A stretch of 64,000 nucleotides of DNA, from positions 25,603,543-25,667,542 of the forward strand of contig JAPXFY010000015.1 of NCBI GenBank assembly GCA_030674185.1, given 5' to 3'. Of this stretch, positions 54,845-64,000 are shown one piece after another. A model generated the notes under the pieces. That model saw only the letters and a program-made list of their open reading frames with translations. It searched no databases and had not been told where the DNA came from. A program made the translations under genes and the position numbers. The DNA comes from Monoplex corrugatus. Lineage: Eukaryota; Mollusca; Gastropoda; Littorinimorpha; Ranellidae. Numbering within the stretch: position 1 is the first letter of the stretch; every line of letters begins with the position of its first letter.

Positions 54845-55110
54845 TCATAATAAGAATGATTTTCGATGGACTCATGGGACGAAGACCTCTGTCTCTGCGA
54901 CGCAGCAACAAGTAGTTTAAGCATATCGAGAATGGTCAAGCCTTTGACATTTGCCACCTAGCTCTTCCTCTGTCGACCTAGGCGTCGGCCTCCTTCCAGA
55001 CTGCCCTGAAGAATGGTCTCGGACAGCGTTTCATGGCGTGCCTGATCAAACCATACCAGTCTGGGTCGTTTGACAGTTGCCAGAAGCTATTCCATAGGTC
55101 CTACCAAGGT
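54845..55110 (-). pseudogene. non-LTR retrotransposon ORF2 C-terminal remnant
   Basis: The minus strand reads ETLSETILQGSLEGGRRLG, then RQRKS and AASQRQR. This is the conserved end of many RTE/Jockey-type polyproteins, with one stop codon. 55111-55370 is unassigned. Confidence 0.65.
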
Positions 55111-55698
55111 GCTGGTCTTGTTCCCTACGTATTCACTGGTCCTATATTCGAGAGAGAATGTCTCTGAAGCAGTTTCTTCTGGCATATGTCTCAAAGTCTG
55201 AATTCTTGTCTCCGAGTTTTCATACAGTGCGCAAGTTTAAACCACGCACAAAAAGATGGAGACAACAATTTAGTGACCTGAACAATCTACGCTTGGCTTG
55301 GTTCTATCGTCCCAATATAGACCGGGGGTCTTCAAATTAACCAGGATAAGAAAACAAAACAAAAAATCATTCCCGCCCCTTCCCTATCGCTCTCTCCTCC
55401 AAACCAGAGATAGACGGACATATACAGACCCGGTTAGAGAGACAGACGGACAGACATACAGATAGGTTGACAGATGGATGGATAGACGGAAAGACAGACA
55501 GACAAATAGACATACAAACAGATACACAACGAAAAGATAAACAGATAGATAAATAGACAGACAAACAGATAAAATATGAAAAAGTAAAATCAAGAGGTTG
55601 TTCGTTTTCTTTCATTCTTTCTACGTGGTTATCTTTTGTGTAAACTTTGTTGTTTGTTCTTTTTTCGTTTTGCAACTCTCTCCCTCTGTCTCCATGTG

Positions 55699-55981
<283 letters not shown>

Positions 55982-56409
55982 CCCTGTGCGTGTTTGATCG
56001 TGCGTTCGTTCGTTCATTCATTGTGGAACTCTTCCTCTCTCTGTGCAACAGAAATTTACAAGACTATCAGATACAGTGACATGCCAAACTGACCCCATCA
56101 CTCTGACCCTCACAGAAGACGTTAGCGTGGGTGTTGGCCGCTTGGGTCAAACAGTGTCATTTGCTCTGTTCATAATGGACGTATTTAGACGCAGGTCAAA
56201 TAGGCGAGGCACACACCACAGAAGGGGGGATAAGAAGATGGCGAGTGTGTGGACGGTATAGGAGGAGACAGTTGGGAACAGGTGAGGATGGAGGGGGTGA
56301 GGATATGAAATTGTGGACATGAGAACGATGAAAGAGGATGAAGAAGTGGCAGTCGTGATGTGACGAAAATACATGCCATGAAGTCGATAAAATCTCTCCC
56401 CCCCCCTCT

Positions 56410-56532
<123 letters not shown>

Positions 56533-56737
56533 CGATTTTCGCTGCGAATCAAAGCAGCCACGTTTCACGAGCTCTGGTTATCATCATGATTTGATTTTCT
56601 CCGGACCTGGGTGGTCTTGGATCCAGACCACTATCCATCACCTTTATAAAGGCATCATGCCGTCCTTCCAGACGGCATTCAGGTCAGTTTGTGCCCACGT
56701 ACATTTATGCTGAAGCAAACATTTCCATAATGAAACT

Positions 56738-57399
56738 TATTTTTGTTTAAAGCCAAGCCGACTGTGCAGTCATATTAGAGATAAAACCATCTCAAAACCT
56801 ACGCAATACCTCACTGGAAAAAAACCTGGAGAAGAAAATTAAGTACACATATCAATGCATTCGCGCACATTATCTGAGGGTGTGCCTCTGGCACTGATTA
56901 CTCCATCCAAGTTATCTTAGGGGGTGGGGGCAGGGGGTTAGAAACAAACCTGAATACAAATGTAAGTATGACTATGGACACTAAAACTTACGAAAACAGG
57001 CCTGAATTACCTAAAATTGCTTCTGCACGTTCAGGTTCATACTGCTTAAAGCCCAGCCGAAGACTAGAGCCATATGCTTCTGTACGTTCGTTCGTTCTTT
57101 GATTTAACGTCTTTTCACTATGAGTGATATTAGTACGTCAAATTTCTTTAAAGCCCAAAATGGGCATAATACATGAACCCAATTATCGATCCTTAACGTA
57201 CGTATGCATATAAGGCTTCATGGAACACATACAGGATAAAGGACCAGCAAGGCACTAAATGATACGAAGAAATGACAGAAAGCAAAAGAACAAGGCAGAA
57301 ACGAAAAAAGTGACAGAAAAGAAGAAATTTCTAGCACAGAATTTCCAGAAGGCGGGGATACTACTTATACTGAAAGAGCCCCCAGCATCCCCACGGGGG
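56738..57399 (-). mobile_element. family A retroelement, copy 7, with internal insertion
   Basis: Both ends of family A are present, but about 130 bp near 57028-57150 is extra. The insertion includes another CTTAAAGCCCAGCCGA tail box and a TTAACGTCTTTTCACTATGA motif. Confidence 0.82.
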
Positions 57400-57487
57400 A
57401 GGGGGTACACTGAAACTGAAAGGCGAAGAAGATGGCGTTATGGTACTGTTATTTCGTTGCTCTGCCGCGAAAACAAAAATATTATGT

Positions 57488-58051
57488 ACTGTTATTTTTT
57501 TTGTTTTTGTTTTTGTTTTTTGTTTAAAGCCCAGCCGACTGAGTAGTCATATCAGGGCGACAACCATTTCAAAACATATACAATACTTCAACAGAAAAAA
57601 AGGAAAAGAAAATTAAGTACATACATCAATGTATTCGCGCACAAAAATTAAGGAAATGCCCTTGGCGTTGACCATTCCATCCAATTCATCGCACAGGGGA
57701 TTTAAAAAAACATACCTGAATACAAATTTAAGCATAACTAAGGACACCAAAACATATATAAAAACGGGCCTAGATCATCTAGCATTGCTTCCGCATATGT
57801 CATTTCCCACGATCCAAAAATGCACTTAATACATGTACCCAGTTATCAATCCTAAGAGAAAATACGTAAGACTTGATTGAAAACATTCAGGTGAATGGAC
57901 CAGCAAGGCAGAAAACGATAGGAAGAAATGACAGAAAGCAAAGGAGAAAGAAAGAAACAAAGAGAGTGACAGAAAAGAGGAACTTCTAGCACAGAATTTC
58001 TAGAAGCTGGGGATACTATTTATGCTAAAGAGCCCTCGGCATCCCCACGGG
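57488..58051 (-). mobile_element. family A retroelement, copy 8
   Basis: Full-length, with a long T-rich 3' side (TTTTTGTTTTTTGTTTAAAG) and a 5' end CATCCCCACGGGAG. It follows copy 7 in the same orientation after about 90 bp. Confidence 0.88.
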
Positions 58052-58189
58052 AGTGGAAATTTTGATCCACCATTGTACAGACCCCCTAGATTCAAACCCC
58101 AAACTGGCTCCAAGACAGTCGGAGCACACCAGAACCCGTTTGACAAGTACAGGAGGGCTTATTGCACAGAAAGGATCTAGTCCAGAGGT

Positions 58190-58660
58190 GACTTATTTAT
58201 AGGGGCCAGACTCCACTCTTAGGGATATCGTGACAAAGTCGGGCAGGATGGACACTAACTTTGACCAGACGATGGACCAACTTAGTGCTGACGTCATATA
58301 GACGAAGGAAACCTTTGCCAGCCTTCTGAAGGAATTAACTTACTTAGGACAAGAACCACTGGACTTCAAACGTGACACTGAAGCTCTACAACATGATTAT
58401 GAACGACTGAGCTCTAAAATGAATTTTCTTGAGATGAAAGTTAACGATCTAGGTCGTTCTAAACGTAATGATACCATCAACCATGGAAGCGTACCATTAA
58501 AGAGACCCGGAAAGACTGTAAGAATATTGTGCAGAACATAATAAATTAGTTTTTTGATGATGTACTTTTGAGCATTTTCATCGTTTGAGCACAAAACCCG
58601 ACTCCACTGTGGTCGTTTGTTGTATACTTTACAAAGATAAAGAAGTTCCAGTTCAAACTG
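58190..58660 (+). pseudogene. L1-like retrotransposon ORF1 remnant (coiled coil and RRM)
   Basis: MDTNFDQTMDQLSADV, then HDYERLSSKMNFLEMKVNDL and RSKRND form the heptad-rich coiled coil and basic linker of L1-type ORF1 proteins. Next come WKDCKNIVQNII, ERTHKT-like and VVVCCILYKDKEVP segments that fit the RRM of the same family. Stops and frameshifts break it. It ends at the tail of the minus-strand LINE at 58662. Confidence 0.6.
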
Positions 58661-58661
58661 C

Positions 58662-60650
58662 CTATAGCCCAGCTGACCACAAGAGCCATTTCAGGGCTAA
58701 CGCCACGTCAAAACAACTATCAAGTTTAATGAAAAGGACAACGATTCAACACCAAGCTCATAATTATCTTTCCTGTCTAAACTGTATCAAAAAAATCTTT
58801 CTCATATATGAATGATCATATAAAATGAAATCGATTGAGCTCTTGTAAAAACTTGAAAATTGTTGCTCGTTGAACATCTCTGAAGAGGTTCTTTAACGAG
58901 TTTGCTGCATAGTTAACAAGAAACAACACAAGAGCGCGAATGGGACCCGGAGCATCAATGCCCCGCCACTGTCCGGACAATCACCTCCCAGCTCCCAACG
59001 CCACTCGACGGTCATTTCATCAAGCAAAAGGGGGCAAGGATGGGACTGTCTATGCACTGCATGATCCATTCGGATCCAGTCATCCGATACCTTGTTTACA
59101 AACAGAACGGCAAGATGACAAATCCCAGGACACAGCCACACAGCGCGCACCATCCAGGTCCAGCCCAGCCTCCGGACTAAGAGAGAATGGATGACCCCTC
59201 TCCCACCCATCCCGATCTCCATCTCCCCATGGGGCTGCCCACCCTGCCACCAGCTCGCATAGCCGGCAGCCCCACTACCTCCACTTAAGCTGTTTGATGC
59301 CAAGTGGCTCATCTCATGGTATATGTCATAGAGCTTCTTCATCTTTTTATTAAAAGGTATGAGTAAGTGTAGAATGTATGACCCGTGGGTAACCTACAGA
59401 ACACTGTCTCTTTCCTACGCTTCCCAGGGACAGACGGGAGAACCTGTTCAAGGTCGGGGCGGATTCAGGAAAGTTTGTTGTCTGTCTAGTTGCACCAATC
59501 CCCCTGCCAGAGATTTTCACGCAAGTTTGTACTTTGTGTTTCAGATCTTTATAAGGGATGAATGATTTAGACATCTTTTTCGTTGTGTCATTCTTGACAA
59601 GACAGTCAGCCTTTTTTTATTGCCCCGAATTCCAGCGTGACCAGGAAGACAGGCAAAAACGTCGTAATCATCAGTTTTAAGACAGGAAACGAGTTCACAG
59701 ACTTTTTGAAGCTCTTAGTGGCTGATGTTTCAACCAACAGTTGCCTTGAAAGAGGAAAGGAAGTCTGAAAAGACGAGAAAGCCTTTTTGCTTGCCATTTA
59801 CTGCTGAACTGATGGACTTGGTGGATTTCAGTGTCAGCAATAATCCTCGGAAGTTATAAAAGTGGATATACTGTTTTGGTTGCAGAGAAAGTAAAGCCAT
59901 TTACTTCTGCCCACAGTTGGACCCTGTCTTCGCAGAGCTGGAGTCGGAACTGAACACCTGCACAGATGCTTCCAGTTGTACAGAATGCAAAATATCCGTA
60001 CACAAAGACGAGTCAGAATCCTGCTGTACTGATCTGACAGTACTGTTGATTTTAATACTGAATAAAGCTGGACAGAAAATGTTACCTTGTGGTCCACTCA
60101 TTGCTTGCTTATGGACGTTGGAAACGTGCTGACACGGATTTAAACTTGTCACTCTGCCAAGATATTTTTTGTTAAAGTGAAGAAGTCACCCCGAAAACCG
60201 AGTTCGTAAAGGTCTAAAAGTATTCTTGATTTTCAGATAGTATCACGTGCTTTATGTATGTCAAAGAGGATGGTGACTGCATATTATTTGTTTAGGAAGG
60301 CATTACGGACTGTGGTTTCAATTAAATGATCGACTTTGGAGTGGTGCTTGCGGAAACCACACTCCTCTTTAGCTAACCTGCCATCTGTCTCCAGTTTCCA
60401 CAAGAGTCTGCTGCTTGCAGTCATCTATTTTTGTAACAACAACAGCAGCAACAACAACAATAAAAACAACAACCAACAACCACCATTCGTCAACATGAAA
60501 ACTGAGTCAACCATTTTCCATAATTTTCAAAGAGAACTGATTAAGGCTGTTGGGCAATAATTGGAAGGATGAACACATCTTTTCCAGGTTTAGGTACAAG
60601 GATGATGTGGGCTTTCCGTCCAGAGGAAGGAAGTCTGTACTCCATAAGTG
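58662..60650 (-). pseudogene. Jockey/I-type LINE with RNase H, 5'-truncated and interrupted
   Basis: From right to left on the minus strand: RKAHIILVPKPGKD (about 60630), KEECGFRKHHSKVDHLIET (about 60330), YELGFRGDFF, then PQGNIFCPALFSIKINS (RT motif B). The YxDD box is damaged (LCTDIL). An RNase H part near 59640-59800 reads LPGHAGIRGNKKADCLVKND, and STLTHTF follows at about 59350. About 420 bp of unrelated sequence (58925-59345) intervenes. Then come NLFRDVQRA and FLQELNRFHFI at 58800-58900, and the tail GTTAGCCCTGAAATGGCTCT...CAGCTGGGCTATAG. Multiple stops and shifts make it inactive. Confidence 0.78.
58925..59345. other. unrecognised insert inside the LINE
   Basis: GC-richer than its surroundings and open for 149 codons on the minus strand and 84 on the plus strand. 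Neither product resembles a family I know. It sits between the RNase H part and the C-terminal part of the LINE. Confidence 0.35.
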
Positions 60651-61170
60651 AGTGAACACTTTTAAGAGGAAACAGAAATCTCAAACTCAGTTCTCTTTAC
60701 CCTAAAACATTATATGCGTTTATGTGATTATCTGTTTTGTAACAATAGCAACAACAACAACAATAAAAACAACCACCACAAAAACAGACTGACAGGCAAA
60801 CAAACAAGCCAAAAATGCGCACAGAAAGTAAGTTTTTTTTAAGTCTAAGGAAAGGGGAGATTGTTAGTATGGCCTGACCATCACAAAGTAGGTTAATACT
60901 AAGTCCCATGCGCACGAGGGGTAAAGAGAAAGTAAAAGCAAGAGATAAAATGCTCATTAATTGCCTTCGCTGTCGGATCTTCTTCGTCCACTGTGCTGTG
61001 TTGTTACTAGCTAACTAAACACACCATGATATTTCGTCACAACTGTAGACTAGTCACTGCACACCCTGTAACTATAATCGTACTTCTGAGGTTTTACCGG
61101 CCGGTGTCAACCCTTTGAGGCCATCAAAGAGTCAATGAGGACTGTTTTGTTTGCTCTGTCACAGAGAGTC

Positions 61171-61731
61171 TATTACTGTTACTGTTATTTTTGTTTAACG
61201 CCCAGCCGACTGCGTAGAGCCATGTCAGGGCTAATAACCGCCTAAAAACATACAAAACTTCAACAGGGGAAAAAAAAAAAGGAAACGAAAATCAAGCACA
61301 CACATGAATGCATTCGCGCACATAATCTAAGGACATGACTCTGGCAATGACCACTCCGTCCAATTTATCGCAGAAGGGATTGAAAAAACACACCTGAATA
61401 CAAATATAAGCATACCTAAGGACACCAAAACATTTAAAAACAGGCATAAATCTCTTAAAATTGCTTCCGCATATCTCATCTCCGAGAGCCAAAAATGCAC
61501 TTACTACATGTACCGAATTATCAATTCTAAGAAAAAATATACAAGACTTTATCGAATACATACAGATGAATGGACCAGCAAGGCATAAAATGATAGGAAG
61601 AAATGACAGAAATCAAAGGAACAAGGCAGAAACAAAGAGAGTGACAGAAAAGAGGAAATTTCTGGCACAGAATTTCCAGAAGCTGGAGATACATATTTAT
61701 ACTAAAAGAGCCCCTGGCATCCCCACGGGGG
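61171..61731 (-). mobile_element. family A retroelement, copy 9, with 13-bp target-site duplication
   Basis: Perfect direct repeats GTCACAGAGAGTC at 61158-61170 and 61732-61744 define the ends. The minus-strand 5' end is CCCCCCGTGGGGATGCC. The 3' end is GTTAAACAAAAATAACAGTA plus ACAGTAATA. 60650-61157 has no supported gene. Confidence 0.95.
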
Positions 61732-61859
61732 GTCACAGAGAGTCAAGTTTGTAAGAAAGCATGTGGATACAAGAAACAGCACCTATCTTTGAGGAGGTAT
61801 TCGACAAAATCAAATCAAGGGAAATCTCGGAGTCATACAAAATTAAGGGCCAGCTCCTT

Positions 61860-62300
61860 GACAAGAACAACAATATGCATCACTGCCTTCGTGCACATAA
61901 TCAAAGCATATACCCCTGGCGCTGACCATTCCGCCAAATTATCACCAGGGGGTTAAAACAAAACTGACACAAATGTCAAAAATAACTGAAAACCTTAACC
62001 GGACTAGATTACGTAAACTTGCTTCTATGTTTCGTATTTCTTTACAGCGAAGTGAGCACTGATACAAGTACGCCCACTAGTAATCAATCTGAATAGAGAG
62101 TATAGCAGGCTTTATAAAACACTTACATGTGCACAGACCATTGAGGCAGAAAATGACGGGAAGAGATGACAGAAAGCGAAGGAGCAAGCTAGGCAGAAAC
62201 AAAGACAATGACAGGAAAGAGGAAATCTCTAAGCGCAGAAACTCCAGAATGTGGGGATACTATTACTGCTGAAAGAGCTACCGCATCCCCACAGGGGGAA
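61860..62300 (-). mobile_element. family A retroelement, copy 10 (diverged, 3' end missing)
   Basis: Contains degraded CATAATCAAAGCATATACCCC, ATGACAGAAAGCGAAGGAGC and CATCCCCACAGGGGG blocks. The tail box is absent. Confidence 0.7.
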
Positions 62301-62819
62301 TACGATTCATTAAACAGCAGCTGTGAAAACAGTGCTAAGTAGAACCCTGAGACCTGGCTAGCGCTTAGGGTTTATGCACAGGTGTATGGTTTATACCACG
62401 ACCATTTTGATCTTCTTTTCTGATTTTTTATTTTCTTCTGATTTTTCTTATTTCTTTTTTAGCCTTTTGTAATCTTTTATCATGTTGTTTCTTCGTGCTT
62501 AGCTCTTCTCTTTGGCTAGTTGGAAAATGTCATTGCTTATGTATGGTTTGGGTGGTTTGTTTGTGCGCCTTCCTAGTTTTAACTCCGCAGTTTTGTGTAT
62601 ACTCTAGTTTAACATGTCCTCCCACATAAATTATCATTTGGCAAAGTTTCATTTGCTTTCCATTCTTCTAAAGGAGCAGAGAAGCGTTCGATTGTTTCAA
62701 CTTGGTACTCAGCTTTGATTTCCGGATCTTTTGTTTATCTACATGTAGATTGTATCTGATTTGCTTCTTTGCTTTGTGTTGTTTGTATGCTTTCGTTCTT
62801 AGAGTTGCAGTTACAAGCA

Positions 62820-63108
62820 CATGATCTGTCAGAGAAATAAGAAAGCATGGGTAGAAGAAGAATGCTTAAAAATCACAGAGGCAAATGTTCAGAGAAAACA
62901 AAAGAAATGTTTCAGCAAATAAGAAAGATGAAATCCACAAATTTTCAAGGAAAAAATTCAAAACATAGATGGTAAAGAGGGCGAAACCTTAACAGAGATG
63001 AAAGAAACTAAGAAAGTAAGAAAAGAGTAATTTCTAGCACAGAATTTCAAAAAGGTAAGGCCTTTGGATACTATTTATGCTGAAAGAGCTTCCTGCATCC
63101 CACAGGTG
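62820..63108 (-). mobile_element. family A retroelement, copy 11 (5' fragment, strongly diverged)
   Basis: AATTTCTAGCACAGAATTTC near 63030 and a GCATCCCACAGG end are recognisable; the rest is eroded. 62300-62820 and 63110-63640 have no supported gene. Confidence 0.55.
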
Positions 63109-63639
63109 GTTTGTTTATGGACAATCGATACCGTGGTTTGTTTATGGACAATCGGTACCATTTTTTTTTTGCAGTGAGACAACAAGGACAGTATAACAGT
63201 GGACATATAAATAGGCATGGCTCCAATCTGAGCATGGTTCACAATTATCTAGTTAAAATTGCTGCTCACAAAAATGGAGACTATCAAAATGGTTTGGCCA
63301 TTCTGTTTATATTATGTCTGCAAACACACATTTTTATTTACCCATTTAGTTTTGTTCCTGAAAAATATGCTCACTCTTTTGTAGCTGCAAGCTTTTAAAC
63401 ATGAGATAATGTGAAATGTGTACTGAATACAGGACATAATACGTACCATGTCGCCTGAAGGATTCACATCCCCACACCATCATGCTGATCATATGACAGA
63501 GGGTGAAAGTGCGTGAAAAATCTGTCGGTTTAAGAACTGAACTTGGGACTTCAAACTTATTACTTGTCCACTACTCCTTTCAACATGTCATCCACCGCAG
63601 TATTCTGTTTAACATCATTTCTAGAGTGCATGCGCATAC

Positions 63640-63681
63640 ACACACACCACACACACACATGCGCGCACACACACACACACA

Positions 63682-63732
<51 letters not shown>

Positions 63733-63758
63733 CACACACACACACACAAACACACACA
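63640..63758 (+). repeat. (CA)n microsatellite
   Basis: CA run with GCGCGCAC interruptions. The remaining 240 bp to the window end show nothing except a short imperfect duplication of ACCTAACAACTGAAAGAGG near 63870-63930. Confidence 0.95.
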
Positions 63759-64000
63759 TCAAGGTTACAGATCCATGCCAAAATTACAACTAATTACTGT
63801 TTGGAGACTAATAGGCACTTTCAACAAGCTGACCACAGAAAAACATCATACAGACTTCAAATCAGTGTACTAACCTAACAACTGAAAGAGGCAGATAAAC
63901 AGTGCACATAACCTAACAACTGACAGAGGTAGAGAAACTCTCCACAAACTGGAACTTCACAGTCTGTGATGTGAATAAGCTGAACTTCATTTCCTGAATG

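Noticed and set aside
55158..55340. 60-codon frame next to the LINE remnant
   Set aside because: Could be a retroelement piece, but I could not match it to any family.

Overview
The window is animal nuclear DNA: split genes with GT-AG introns, very long microsatellites, and many SINE- and LINE-type insertions. No bacterial gene organisation, rRNA or CRISPR array is present. The protein content (a PRDM3/16-type zinc-finger regulator and a secreted chitin-binding protein) and the style of repeats (tRNA-headed SINEs, TTAA-flanked palindromes, Jockey-, CR1- and L1-like remnants) fit a mollusc, most likely a gastropod. That placement is an inference and the species is not identified.

Layout. Positions 28-249 hold a TTAA-bounded palindromic repeat. 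Positions 364-3204 (+) carry the last two coding exons of a MECOM/PRDM16 (EVI1/hamlet-type) gene; its 5' part lies left of the window. A possible alternative last exon sits in the intron between them. About 6.4 kb of non-coding sequence follows, probably a long 3' UTR, up to an AATAAA at 9587. From 9.6 to 34.3 kb I find no host gene. This stretch holds a 1.9-kb foldback element with a 28-bp minisatellite in one arm (11.1-13.0 kb), a 7.4-kb array of a 23-bp satellite (14.3-21.7 kb), an L1-like remnant, simple repeats, SINEs and a 1-kb CA-rich compound array (33.2-34.2 kb).

Positions 34.3-50.55 kb (-) carry a complete six-exon gene that I assembled from splice sites and reading phase. It encodes a 236-residue secreted protein with a signal peptide and three CBM14 (peritrophin-A-like) domains, each with four cysteines instead of six. 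A TATA box and a poly(A) signal frame it. Its introns are full of mobile elements: piggyBac-like TTAA elements, tRNA-headed SINEs and LINE 3' ends. From 50.6 to 64 kb only mobile elements and simple repeats are recognisable: a CR1-like LINE with 92-bp flanking repeats, a 5'-truncated Jockey/I-type LINE with RT and RNase H remnants (58.66-60.65 kb, -), and many copies of a 540-bp retroelement.

The most coherent new observation concerns that 540-bp family ('family A', about eleven copies, all on the minus strand). Two copies have perfect 13-bp target-site duplications. The family shares its last ~50 bp with the Jockey/I-type LINE in the same window, which points to a LINE and the element it mobilises. 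A second point of interest is modular exchange: one internal block recurs with three different neighbours.
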